Shown here piece after piece: positions 37,658 to 49,762 of a stretch of 64,000 nt of DNA. The DNA is taken from the NCBI RefSeq assembly GCF_018100905.1, contig NZ_JAGJEG010000001.1, positions 597,917 to 661,916 on the forward strand. The letters run 5' to 3'. Each line of letters starts with the position of its first letter. Position 1 is the stretch's first letter. The notes beneath the pieces are model-generated. The model saw only the letters and a list, made by a program, of their open reading frames with translations. It was not told the origin of the DNA and did not search any database. Source of the DNA: Pseudoalteromonas sp. MMG010 (lineage in GTDB: Bacteria; Pseudomonadota; Gammaproteobacteria; Enterobacterales; Alteromonadaceae). Position numbers and translations under genes: made by a program.

Positions 37658-38890
37658 ATGCCCAACTCTCGATTCATTCCCTTTAAAAAACAAGATATTA
37701 TAAAAATATGCACCTTAGAACTTGCGATTGAAGAACACGCGTCATTTACTCAGCTTTGTCATTTACTTGCCAGTCTTGTCCATTATGACTATCACAGCAC
37801 TCTTGAATCGTTGAAAAGTAATTACACTCCATTTGACCCAAATAACGATACACGCTCATTAACATCCTTATCAAATGATCAAAAAACTCAATGCCAACAG
37901 GCATTCGCAAAAGACTTTGCAAAAGTTCTCAATAGCGCAAACTTTGAACGTATCACTGATCAAGACTTGCAAGATGCATTAAACGAAGAGTCGCTGTTTA
38001 ATGTGCGTTTAGCTGTTGAGTTTGATGACTTTGCTGAAGTGGTGTTTTACCGTCGCGGAGAATCACAAAAGACTGAAACTTTAAGCCGCTTATGGGGCCT
38101 GAGCAAAAAAAAGCTACATTTTACAAATTACGATCGCGTAGCTGTGTTTATTCGCTTTAAAGATCACGCTTATTTTGCCAACAAAGATCAAAAAAATATA
38201 ACTTTTGAACCGGGTTCAACAATTGTTAAGTTATTTCAAAATGTCCCCAAAGCTGACTTAGAAATGCTATTCCCTAATAGCGAAGTACGCATGCGTCCTA
38301 TTGATAAAGCAATTATTGCTTCATCGGCTATAGTGGGAGGCGCTATTGTTCTGATCACAAAGCTTGGGGCTTCGTTAGTCTTATTATTTGCAATGTTTGC
38401 ATTTTGGGGAGGCTTGCGTGACGAGCACGTCACCATGACCCAACAACATTTTATAACCTTAGCAGTAGGAACCGGTGTTTTTGGCAGTTTTATTTTTAAA
38501 GAATGGAGTAAGTTTAAAAACCGAAAGATTAAATTTATGAAAGCATTAAGCGATAATCTGTACTTTAAAAACCTAGATAATAATGCCGGTGTTTTTCACA
38601 CTCTCATTGATGCGGCCGAAGAAGAAGATATAAAAGAAGCAGTTATTGCCTATACTTTTTTACTAAAATCCAAAACGGGTTTAACTGCAGATGCTCTAGA
38701 TAACCAAATAGAAAATTGGTTTAAAACCCAATACCACTGCAACCTTAATTTTGAAATAGCCGATGCAATAGATAAGCTAGTACGTATGCGCTTAATTTCT
38801 TGTACTAATAATATTTATACTGCACTGAGTATTGAGCACGCCAAAAATCGACTTGATGAGCATTGGGATAACTTATTTCAATACCATTAA
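37658..38890 (+). CDS. TMEM143/DUF3754 family membrane protein
   Basis: The 410-residue protein begins RFIPFKKQDIIKICTLE and has the family core YRRGESQKTETLSRLWGLSKKKLHFTNYDRVAVFIRFK. A central hydrophobic hairpin (about 220-280; AIIASSAIVGGAIVLITKLGASLVLLFAMFAFWGGL and FITLAVGTGVFGSFIF) suggests membrane insertion. The C-terminal region (DAAEEEDIKEAVIAYTFLL) is helical. The family includes human TMEM143; its role is unknown. The 3' end is 9 bp from a convergent AraC-type gene. Confidence 0.82.
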   Translation: MPNSRFIPFKKQDIIKICTLELAIEEHASFTQLCHLLASLVHYDYHSTLESLKSNYTPFDPNNDTRSLTSLSNDQKTQCQQAFAKDFAKVLNSANFERITDQDLQDALNEESLFNVRLAVEFDDFAEVVFYRRGESQKTETLSRLWGLSKKKLHFTNYDRVAVFIRFKDHAYFANKDQKNITFEPGSTIVKLFQNVPKADLEMLFPNSEVRMRPIDKAIIASSAIVGGAIVLITKLGASLVLLFAMFAFWGGLRDEHVTMTQQHFITLAVGTGVFGSFIFKEWSKFKNRKIKFMKALSDNLYFKNLDNNAGVFHTLIDAAEEEDIKEAVIAYTFLLKSKTGLTADALDNQIENWFKTQYHCNLNFEIADAIDKLVRMRLISCTNNIYTALSIEHAKNRLDEHWDNLFQYH

Positions 38891-38899
38891 AAGTTACTA

Positions 38900-39742
38900 T
38901 TAATTTGACAAGCAATCACCTCTGGCGCATCTGAATTGGCTGGGTGATATCCCAACTGATTTTTTAAATCGCTTTGAAAAGTTAAAAATATTAGGATAGC
39001 CCACATAACTTGCAATATGCGCAATAGACCAAGAGGTACTTAATAATAGGTGTTGTGCTCTTATAATGCGTAAATATATTAACTGCTGCATTGGGCTTCT
39101 ACCATATTGAGCCTGACATAAACGATGTAAATGAGGGGCTGAATAATGCACCTTTTCGCACATCACCTCTATTGTCCAGTCATACTGCAAACGAGCTTGT
39201 ACCTGTTGAAACAAGTTAGTTATGCGTTGCGTGGCATCACTTTTAACTCTTTGTTCAAGTGTGGTAGATAAATAATGGCTAATAATAGGGATAACCCCAT
39301 CTCGTAAGTCTGGGTTTTTCTCAACATACAGTATTTCCATTGCTAAATGTAAAGGAGTAAGTGATTGCTCATTTAGCACCAATGCGTGTGCTAATTGTAA
39401 ATGCTGCCAACGCTTAGTATTTGCAAGGTTTAGCCATATTACATTCCATTGTTTGGATCTAATTTTTACCTCAAACGCCTGTTTTGCAGGAAGAATTAAC
39501 AAGCTATTTTTTTCTAAGCGTTGTTTATTGTTCGCGGTAGTGACCTCGCCCTCCCCACTTAAAGTATAAAAAAGCGTATGTTCAACAGGGTGTGTGCGTG
39601 CAACGCAATAATCACCCGATAAATTTGAACATCCCGCTAACGCTATTTCTAATTTTGCCATATGCGCTAATACATTTGGATCAATAAACCGCTCTACACA
39701 ACGAGGCCCTATAGTTAAAGTATTTTCAATATCATAATTCAT
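38900..39742 (-). CDS. AraC-family transcription regulator, probable regulator of lacZ
   Basis: The protein of about 280 residues has an N-terminal cupin-like sensor domain (TLFYTLSGEGEVTTANNKQRLEKNSLLILPAKQAFEV). The C-terminal two helix-turn-helix domain contains MCEKVHYSAPHLHRLCQAQYG and IAHIASYVGYPNIFNFSKRFKKSVGISPSQFR. The start at 39742 (MNYDIEN) is uncertain; 39784 is possible, and neither has a strong ribosome site. Divergent from lacZ with a spacer of about 110 bp or less, so it probably senses a galactoside or derived sugar and activates lacZ. Confidence 0.85.
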   Translation of the reverse strand: MNYDIENTLTIGPRCVERFIDPNVLAHMAKLEIALAGCSNLSGDYCVARTHPVEHTLFYTLSGEGEVTTANNKQRLEKNSLLILPAKQAFEVKIRSKQWNVIWLNLANTKRWQHLQLAHALVLNEQSLTPLHLAMEILYVEKNPDLRDGVIPIISHYLSTTLEQRVKSDATQRITNLFQQVQARLQYDWTIEVMCEKVHYSAPHLHRLCQAQYGRSPMQQLIYLRIIRAQHLLLSTSWSIAHIASYVGYPNIFNFSKRFKKSVGISPSQFRCARGDCLSN

Positions 39743-39805
39743 AAAATGATAGTTTTGGATAAATAAAAAGAGAGCTTTAAGCATAACCTTAAGTGTCGTT
39801 ATTAG

Positions 39806-42934
<3,129 letters not shown>

Positions 42935-42935
42935 A

Positions 42936-42965
42936 GATAAAGCCGCAATTATTTGCGGCTTTATC
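42936..42965 (+). terminator. Terminator of lacZ (also facing yqhD)
   Basis: GATAAAGCCGCAA / TTGCGGCTTTATC, a 13-bp stem with a 4-nt loop, immediately after the lacZ stop and before the convergent yqhD stop. Confidence 0.9.
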
Positions 42966-42984
42966 ATTAATAGTTCGATGAACT

Positions 42985-44130
42985 TTATACTATCGCTTGT
43001 TCTAAAATTTCACGACTTTCTTTGAGAGTGATTGCTTGATGCTCGCCTAAAGCAACCATGCCATGAGCTTCAAGTTTAGCAATAATATTATCTACCGCAG
43101 CGGCTTTATTTCCACCATGCTCGGTTAAGGTCGTGGCCACATCAAGGCTGTGGTAAAACGCTTCAATTGCTTGAATTGTTTGCTCTGCTAAATCATCTGA
43201 TTGCACAAGACCAAAGACGTTTTTACCCATTTGCTCTAGCTTTGCTTTTTTCACTGCAAATTGATTACGTAGTAACGAAGGCTGCACAATAGCCAGAGAA
43301 CGCGCATGATCAACACCATATGCAGCCGTTAACTCATGCCCAATCATATGCGTAGCCCAATCTTGCGTTACGCCCGAGCCAATTAAGCCATTTAACGCCT
43401 GATTAGCCGCCCACATTAAATTAGCGCGCCATGCATCATCTTGATGATTAAAGTTGTCGCCTAATGTTTTCAACGTTCTTAATAATGCTTCAGCATAACC
43501 TTCTTGTACTAATGCGGTTTCAGGGAAAGTTAAATACTGCTCACAAGTATGTACCCACGCATCCACCAGCCCATTCACTAATTGACGTTGTGGTAAGGTT
43601 TTCATTACATCAGGGTCCATAATCGCAAACTGTGGTAAAACGGCAGGCGAAGCAAACGGTAATTTTTGCTTTGTCGCCTCTTTACTTACTACTGAATTTT
43701 GATTTGATTCAGAGCCTGTCGCTGGTAAGGTTAATACAGCCCCAAGAGGCAATGCATTGGTAATCGTATGCTTTCCTGTAGGAATATCCCAGCCCTCACC
43801 ATCATATACTGCACTAGCGGCTATATATTTAACACCATCAATCACCGAGCCTCCTCCAACGCCTAAAACAAAATCAACATTTTGTTCTTTACAGATTTTT
43901 ACTGCTTGATCGAGTACTTCAATAGTCGGGTTTGCACCAACGCCTGAGAATTCCAACCACTCAAAATTTTCAAGAGCAGCAACTACTTGGTCATACACAC
44001 CATTTTTTTTAATCGAACCACCGCCATATACCACAAGCACTTTTTTGTCCTTGTCGATAAGGTCGCTCAATGCGGCAATTTGTTGTTGGCCAAATTGAAT
44101 TTTTGTTGGGTTTACGTAGCTAAATTTCAT
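42985..44130 (-). CDS. yqhD: Iron/zinc-containing NADPH-dependent aldehyde reductase (YqhD-like)
   Basis: The 381-residue group III alcohol dehydrogenase has NADPH-binding VVYGGGSIKKNGVYDQV and LGVGGGSVIDGVKYIA segments. Metal ligands lie in GLVDAWVHTCEQYL and WATHMIGHELTAAYGVDHARSLAI. E. coli YqhD detoxifies short aldehydes from lipid peroxidation. The ATG at 44130 is preferred for its AGGAG ribosome site; an upstream frame extension to 44187 is not supported. Divergent from an AraC-type gene that matches YqhC, its activator in E. coli. Confidence 0.9.
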   Translation of the reverse strand: MKFSYVNPTKIQFGQQQIAALSDLIDKDKKVLVVYGGGSIKKNGVYDQVVAALENFEWLEFSGVGANPTIEVLDQAVKICKEQNVDFVLGVGGGSVIDGVKYIAASAVYDGEGWDIPTGKHTITNALPLGAVLTLPATGSESNQNSVVSKEATKQKLPFASPAVLPQFAIMDPDVMKTLPQRQLVNGLVDAWVHTCEQYLTFPETALVQEGYAEALLRTLKTLGDNFNHQDDAWRANLMWAANQALNGLIGSGVTQDWATHMIGHELTAAYGVDHARSLAIVQPSLLRNQFAVKKAKLEQMGKNVFGLVQSDDLAEQTIQAIEAFYHSLDVATTLTEHGGNKAAAVDNIIAKLEAHGMVALGEHQAITLKESREILEQAIV

Positions 44131-44356
44131 TATTTTGCTCCTAAGTGACGGTTTATATGCTGTGCTATCTATGCTGATAACGCACAAGTTTTAAAAGTGA
44201 AGCCTTAACTATAATGATAAACATATAGTTAGCCCGACCAATACATGCATATTACCGGCATAATCACACCATATAAAGCAACAAAAACAGCAAAACCTTG
44301 CCTAAAACTATCAGCATTGCTAAATTATAAAAACCATAAAGAAGATTGATGACTTA

Positions 44357-45241
44357 ATGAACACGATCGCCAGCTTGCTACAACACTATGCAGAAAAAAA
44401 TAATTTACTCGAATTTGAAGGCACAATGGAAACGGCTATCTCAGGGGTATATTTTCATAGAGCCAGTAAAAGCTCACCACGCCAACCTCTTATTTATAAT
44501 TCAGGGATTATCATTGTTGGCCAAGGACATAAAGTAATTCATTTTGCAGATCATTATATTAAATATGGTGCGGGTGATTATCTAGTTTTAGGCGTGCCTG
44601 TACCACTAGAGTGTGAAGCATTTACTGATAATAATTTACCCGTAATGGGCATTGCGATCAGTATAAATCCGGCCATGTTACATACATTAGTCAATAAGAT
44701 GATGCAGCATAAAATTGTGAAATTGTCACAATCAAAATTACAAGTAACGGCGGTACAATCAGCCTCATTAGATACCACAATGGAGCAGATAACTATACGA
44801 TTATTGCATACTTTAAATAATCCACTTGAGGCAGAGCTATTTGGCGAAGATATTATAAAAGAATTAGTTTACAGAGTGATTTGTGGTCCACAAGGCAGTA
44901 CTTTAATTGGACTAGCACTGCATGATGGGCATTATGCACGTATTGCTCGAAGCCTTTCAACAATACATAATTGTTATTCACAACCAATAACAGTTGAAGC
45001 TCTCGCTGACGATGTCAATATGAGTGTCTCTTCATTTCATCGCGCCTTTAAGCATGTCACTTATGAATCGCCTTTGCAGTATTTAAAAAAACTCCGCCTA
45101 GCAAAAGCAAAAGAACTCATTAGTAGCCGAGGTAATAAAGCAAGTGAGGCGGCTTTAAAGGTTGGTTACACTAGCGCGTCTCAGTTTAGCAGAGAGTTTA
45201 AACGCCACTTTAATAAAGTCCCTAGTGAGTATTTGATTTGA
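44357..45241 (+). CDS. yqhC: AraC-family regulator, YqhC-like
   Basis: The 294-residue regulator has an AraC_N-type domain (PLIYNSGIIIVGQGHKVIHF; YLVLGVPVPLECEAF) and C-terminal helix-turn-helix repeats (VEALADDVNMSVSSFHRAFKHVTYESPLQYLKKLRL; VGYTSASQFSREFKRHFNKVPSEYL). It is divergent from yqhD, the same arrangement as in E. coli, suggesting activation of yqhD in response to reactive aldehydes. Its 3' end overlaps the convergent binding-protein gene by 20 bp. Confidence 0.85.
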   Translation: MNTIASLLQHYAEKNNLLEFEGTMETAISGVYFHRASKSSPRQPLIYNSGIIIVGQGHKVIHFADHYIKYGAGDYLVLGVPVPLECEAFTDNNLPVMGIAISINPAMLHTLVNKMMQHKIVKLSQSKLQVTAVQSASLDTTMEQITIRLLHTLNNPLEAELFGEDIIKELVYRVICGPQGSTLIGLALHDGHYARIARSLSTIHNCYSQPITVEALADDVNMSVSSFHRAFKHVTYESPLQYLKKLRLAKAKELISSRGNKASEAALKVGYTSASQFSREFKRHFNKVPSEYLI

Positions 45242-46478
45242 GAGGTTCGTTAACTCGGTTTTTCCGAATGGCTTCTAATTTATTTAATGTTAATTCAATA
45301 TCTGGGTTATTTAAAAAATCGGCAAATACAATAATACTTTTGCCAGCCATGTCTACACGCGCATCACGGTCAAAATAATTAACGGTACCCGCGGCCTGTT
45401 GATGCATTACATAGCTAATATCTAATATTTCGCTTCCACCTTGCTTTGCATGTATATTTGCTGAGAGTGTACCAACCGACTTATTTAGTGTTTGCTGAAA
45501 GTTAGCGCTGGCAAGGAAATTCATAAAACGCTCTATTTTATTATCAAGCTTAGTGTAATAAGGCACAATAAACACATCTAAAGGTGCATCTTCATATATG
45601 CCAACATCTTGCTTAATTATAGGAAAGCGAAAAAAACCAAAATCGGATTGTAGCTCTTCAGGAATACGGCCATTGAGAAATGTGCCCATTAAGGTCATTG
45701 CTGCTTGTTTTCTAAATAACTTATACATGGCTTCATCCCACATTAGCAACTGTGGTTTTTCATTGAAAAAGCCTTTATCTATTAATGTTTTCCAATATGT
45801 AAATACATCGCGCACTCGGCTATCTGTAAAAGCGATTTCACCATTTAACAACTGATGATGAAACTCTAAGCCATTAATCCGTAAATTCAAATAGTCAAAC
45901 CAACCCGCAGCAGGCCAATGATTACGAGTCCCTATCGTTAATGCAGTTATATGATTATTTTTTAATACCTGAGATAATTCAACAAACTCACGCCATGTCT
46001 TAGGCTCTTGCAAGTTATATTTTTTAAATAGTGATTTTCGATAATAAATACCCCAGTAATAATAAGCTACAGGGATCGCATATACATGCTGTTGCCACAT
46101 AATTGCCGACTTAGTATTAGAGCTAAATTGAGAATCTAAATTATGTGTACGCCATACTTTATCAATGGCTTGTACTTTACCCGAGCGTACATAATGTATT
46201 AAACGCTCTCCTGCTTGCCAATTAAGTATATCCGGACCATGGCCTTGCTCTAGCCATTTTGATACTGCTTTTTTATATTCGGCATCGGTATAAAGCGTAT
46301 AAGAAATATCAATATCGGGTTGCGTATTAGCAAATTCATTAAGAAGCGAAGTCAGTAACAACCGTTGATTGGCACTGGCAACTAAAATGGCTACATCGAG
46401 CTTTTCTGATGCTATGCAATTAAGAGTAAACATAAAGGAAAGCAGCATAGCGCTTAAAATGGGTAACTTTTTTCGCAT
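45222..46478 (-). CDS. Orphan extracellular solute-binding protein (sugar ABC type, family 1)
   Basis: The 418-residue periplasmic protein has a signal peptide (about 1-24, ending NCIAS). The fold features match family 1 binding proteins: LTSLLNEFANTQPDIDISY, GHGPDILNWQAGERLIHYV, AIPVAYYYWGIYYRKSLFKKYNLQEPKTWREF and MWDEAMYKLFRKQAAMTLMGTF. ATG 46478 has an AAGG ribosome site. No permease or ATPase genes adjoin, so it may work with a remote transporter or as the ligand sensor of a signalling receptor. It overlaps yqhC by 20 bp, tail to tail. Confidence 0.85.
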   Translation of the reverse strand: MRKKLPILSAMLLSFMFTLNCIASEKLDVAILVASANQRLLLTSLLNEFANTQPDIDISYTLYTDAEYKKAVSKWLEQGHGPDILNWQAGERLIHYVRSGKVQAIDKVWRTHNLDSQFSSNTKSAIMWQQHVYAIPVAYYYWGIYYRKSLFKKYNLQEPKTWREFVELSQVLKNNHITALTIGTRNHWPAAGWFDYLNLRINGLEFHHQLLNGEIAFTDSRVRDVFTYWKTLIDKGFFNEKPQLLMWDEAMYKLFRKQAAMTLMGTFLNGRIPEELQSDFGFFRFPIIKQDVGIYEDAPLDVFIVPYYTKLDNKIERFMNFLASANFQQTLNKSVGTLSANIHAKQGGSEILDISYVMHQQAAGTVNYFDRDARVDMAGKSIIVFADFLNNPDIELTLNKLEAIRKNRVNEPLKSNTH

Positions 46479-46579
46479 CAAAAACCTTCATTTTTATTCT
46501 TGTTAATTAATCATAGTCAATCAAACAAAAACTGTAAAAACCATATTACTAATAAATCAACTTTAGAGTCGCTAAAAAT

Positions 46580-46614
46580 AAAAAGCCCTTACAATTATTA
46601 AAAATGGTAAAGGC
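46580..46614 (-). terminator. Probable terminator of ydbH-ynbE-ydbL
   Basis: An imperfect stem AGCCCTTAC / GTAAAGGCT followed by T-rich minus-strand sequence, 20 bp beyond the ydbL stop. Confidence 0.55.
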
Positions 46615-46632
46615 TTGAACGTAGTTTAGCGT

Positions 46633-46956
46633 TTATTTTTTAACCCACTTGCCATTTATCTCTACATAGTGACCCGATTTAGTTTTTTTCACCGTTTTAG
46701 CTGCGGCTAATGCCTCTACCTGTGTCAGAGATAAGTTATTTTTTTTCGCCAATTTTAAATATTGCGCTTTTCTTTTTGCATTTATTTTACTAACCAGCGC
46801 TTTTGCTTCGCTATTTTGCTGTACTAAGCCTAAATATCCTGAACTATCCTCTCCGACTAAACCTTGATTTTTTGCTGAGTCTAAGGTTATTGCCCATGCT
46901 GAAAATGAGAAACAAATTGCAGTAAGTAATGTTGTTATAGAAAGTGTATTTTTCAT
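46633..46956 (-). CDS. ydbL: YdbL/DUF1318 family periplasmic protein
   Basis: The 107-residue protein has a signal peptide (SFSAWA). The family signature follows: LDSAKNQGLVGEDSSGYLGLVQQNSEAKALVSKINAKRKAQYLKLAKKNNLSLTQVEALAAAK, then GHYVEINGKWVKK. Start at 46956 is supported by AGGAG. E. coli YdbL works with YdbH and YnbE, where it is thought to limit YnbE multimerisation. Third gene of the operon. Confidence 0.9.
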   Translation of the reverse strand: MKNTLSITTLLTAICFSFSAWAITLDSAKNQGLVGEDSSGYLGLVQQNSEAKALVSKINAKRKAQYLKLAKKNNLSLTQVEALAAAKTVKKTKSGHYVEINGKWVKK

Positions 46957-46969
46957 CGTTATTGCGCTC

Positions 46970-47170
46970 CTAAAATAATTCACTATCATCACCAAACAAG
47001 TCATCAAGCTCTTTATCAACTTTAACTCGAATTTCGTGATCTACTTTTACATTTAAATTAATTGTTATTGGCTCTTTTGTTGCAACCTCAACGCGATGAG
47101 TACAAGCCGATATACTACTTAGCCCCATCAGTATTAATAGCGCTTTAATCAATTGCGATTTATTCATCAT
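46970..47170 (-). CDS. ynbE: YnbE-type outer-membrane lipoprotein
   Basis: The 66-residue lipoprotein has a lipobox (SISAC, Cys23). The mature part PITINLNVKVDHEIRVKVDKELDDLF is a beta-strand-rich amphipathic segment typical of YnbE. In E. coli it forms an outer-membrane partner for YdbH in phospholipid transport. It overlaps the 3' end of ydbH by 11 bp, with the AAGGAG site inside ydbH. Confidence 0.88.
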   Translation of the reverse strand: MMNKSQLIKALLILMGLSSISACTHRVEVATKEPITINLNVKVDHEIRVKVDKELDDLFGDDSELF

Positions 47171-49610
47171 TCATCTCCTTTTTTGAATATTGCTGCTCAA
47201 CTTTTTGAGTTATTTCATCACTGAGCCTTAATGCACGAAGTAATGTAAAAATATTTTCTTCATGATTATAGTTAAAATTAACTTGTTGTTGTTGCGCTTC
47301 GTTATAGCCTTGCAATTTCACACCTAAATTTAACCAACCATCGGGCTTTAGTGCAACACTGCTATTAATCGTTTCAATATCTAAGTTAGTTAGTAAGCTC
47401 AATACCGGCTGCAATTCTTGTTGCTGACTCATAACCGCATCAAATGCTTCATTATCAGTTATAAGCAACTTTCCTGCTCCTTGATTTGATAAATTACCGG
47501 CAATAATTTCAACCCCCTGTTCATTAAAGTGAATAGGAAGCACTCCTTTGACCTTACCTGTAATACTAATCCCAGACTTATCATCTAAGCTAGCCACCTC
47601 ACTCATATCAATACTATTGAATACCACATGACTGATTTGTTGCGGTTTATTGATACTGAAATTGTCTACCTTAAAATCGCCAGAAAAAACCTCGCCCGTT
47701 AAGTGCTCAATACTCATATTATTATCAATAACCTTAACCTGCCCCAATAAGTTAGTTAATACCGCTCCGGCTCTAAACTCGCTAACGGTAAACTTAGTGG
47801 GTTCTACATTAAGTTGCCCTGAATTGTAACGTGCAAACAAAGTGGTACTTAGTTGTGATAATAAATAATCATTATAAAGCGCACTAACCTGAGTAACCTC
47901 TACATTACCCTGTGCGTGTTGTAATAAGGCATCCCCACTAATACGCCCCGAAAACTCTCCTTCGGTAAAACTTGCTAATGGTTCAAATTGCCCTAATAAC
48001 GCATTAAGTTTAACGGTGTTTTGCTGTGGTAATATTACGTCAAAACTATTTTCTGTTGCCGATATATGTTGCGTAGCAGCAAATTCAATTCCACTCACCA
48101 CACCATAATGAGAGGCTTTTAACGCTCTACTTTGGAGCCCTTGTGAAGTAATGTTAATATTATTTAAGGTAAGTTGTGGCGAATAAATATTGTGTATTTG
48201 AGTACTTGCCGTTATTTCAGCAAATAACTCACCTGGCGCAAGATTGCTCTTTAAAGAGGTATTATTATGTATTTCGTTAAAACTATAATCTTCATAACTA
48301 AGCGTTGCAATATCATTGCTTAATTGCAGCACAATATCATTATTTGAATGCATAGAAAAAGCTAAAGTTCCCTTATAATTTGAAACATTAATTGGTGAAA
48401 AATCAGCATTTTCGAATGAAATTGTCGCCTCGCCTTTATTGCCTTCTTTATAAGGTGTTAGTAAAGACAGCGCAACATTCCCCTGTAAATTAAGGTTTGT
48501 AACCGCCACAGGCATAAACGCAGGTAAGCTTGCACTCTTAAGCTGGTAACTACCGGTTAACTGGCTATTTTCAATACCACCTGTAATACTGACTGTATCG
48601 TGCTTTTCGTTAGATAAAAGTGCATTAAACTCTAAGTTATTGCTCGCTAGGGGGTCGGCTATGTCCAATTGTATGTCGCTAACACTAATATTATTTTTAT
48701 CCTCACTACTTAGTGTTAATTTACCCAACGTAAGAATGTTGTTACGCAATGCGATTGTAGGCGAAAACTGTACTTGCCACTGCTTAGGTAATTGCTCAAA
48801 GGCAAATTCGGTGTAGTTGTTACCAGTAAATTGTTGCTTACATTCAGGGGCAATGGTTACCTTATTGGTTAATTGGCTTATATCTAAATCAATGCCTTGA
48901 GTATTAACATTATAATGCGCCGCGAGCGTACCTACACTATTAAATAAAAGCTCACATGGGGTTAATATAGCGTTATAACGTGCACTTAAACTTCCTTGCA
49001 AAGTTGCTGTTACGCCATTAAAACGCAATATGGGCTGTGTGTTAAACACTAAACCTTGCACTAATTTTTCATCAATAGTAGTAAAGCGTTTTAAATGACT
49101 ATCCGTTATTTGTAACTCTGCCGTAATTGCATTATCTGCTAAGTATACATTTGCCTTAACATCACCATCGACATGTAATTGATTTAGTTTATTTTCGTTA
49201 ATGCTCAATTTAATTGGCTGTTTTAAAAAATCGCTGTTTACGTGTAACTCGTTAATGACAAGTAACGGCCTCGTTTTTGGTAGCGCTAAATTAAGTGGTT
49301 GAGCATTACTATTCGTGGGTTCTTCATTACTCGCTTTATTAATCGTAAGAAAGGCATTATTAATAGTAATTTTTTGGCTATTTACCGTCACATTTTTAAC
49401 AATTAATTGCTGGTTATTATAGCGAAGGCAAGCTTGGTTAATGTGGAGATCTAATTTTTTACTAAGAGAAAAGTCTAAACAGCTGAGCTCTACACCTGCT
49501 TTATCTAACTGCGGCGCAACAGCCCACTGCACGATAGGCATACGAAAAATATAAGCACATAATAAAGCGCTCAATATAACAAAGATAATATAACTAACTT
49601 GTTTAACCAT
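47160..49610 (-). CDS. ydbH: AsmA-like intermembrane phospholipid transport protein YdbH
   Basis: The 816-residue protein has one N-terminal transmembrane helix (about residues 5-25, SYIIFVILSALLCAYIF). A long periplasmic repeating beta-strand region follows, ending with the conserved GKVKGVLPIHFNEQGVEIIAGNLSNQGAGKL segment of YdbH. TamB, YhdP and YdbH together carry phospholipids to the outer membrane. ATG 49610 is preferred because AAGGA precedes it; 14 upstream codons lack support. Followed by ynbE and ydbL as in E. coli. Confidence 0.9.
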   Translation of the reverse strand: MVKQVSYIIFVILSALLCAYIFRMPIVQWAVAPQLDKAGVELSCLDFSLSKKLDLHINQACLRYNNQQLIVKNVTVNSQKITINNAFLTINKASNEEPTNSNAQPLNLALPKTRPLLVINELHVNSDFLKQPIKLSINENKLNQLHVDGDVKANVYLADNAITAELQITDSHLKRFTTIDEKLVQGLVFNTQPILRFNGVTATLQGSLSARYNAILTPCELLFNSVGTLAAHYNVNTQGIDLDISQLTNKVTIAPECKQQFTGNNYTEFAFEQLPKQWQVQFSPTIALRNNILTLGKLTLSSEDKNNISVSDIQLDIADPLASNNLEFNALLSNEKHDTVSITGGIENSQLTGSYQLKSASLPAFMPVAVTNLNLQGNVALSLLTPYKEGNKGEATISFENADFSPINVSNYKGTLAFSMHSNNDIVLQLSNDIATLSYEDYSFNEIHNNTSLKSNLAPGELFAEITASTQIHNIYSPQLTLNNINITSQGLQSRALKASHYGVVSGIEFAATQHISATENSFDVILPQQNTVKLNALLGQFEPLASFTEGEFSGRISGDALLQHAQGNVEVTQVSALYNDYLLSQLSTTLFARYNSGQLNVEPTKFTVSEFRAGAVLTNLLGQVKVIDNNMSIEHLTGEVFSGDFKVDNFSINKPQQISHVVFNSIDMSEVASLDDKSGISITGKVKGVLPIHFNEQGVEIIAGNLSNQGAGKLLITDNEAFDAVMSQQQELQPVLSLLTNLDIETINSSVALKPDGWLNLGVKLQGYNEAQQQQVNFNYNHEENIFTLLRALRLSDEITQKVEQQYSKKEMNDE

Positions 49611-49691
49611 TTTATCCTTCTGTGATCGTTGCTCAGTTAATAAACGTTGCAATTAGCGGTTTCCATTCATGGCATGAAACATCATAAACAA

Positions 49692-49716
49692 AAAAGGCTG
49701 CACAATGCAGCCTTTT
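49692..49716 (-). terminator. Terminator of purL
   Basis: AAAAGGCTGC / GCAGCCTTTT, a 10-bp stem with a 5-nt loop, 46 bp beyond the purL stop. Confidence 0.92.
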
Positions 49717-49762
49717 ATTTTACAGCTAGAAAATGAATCTAGCTTGTATCAGAGTAAACAAC

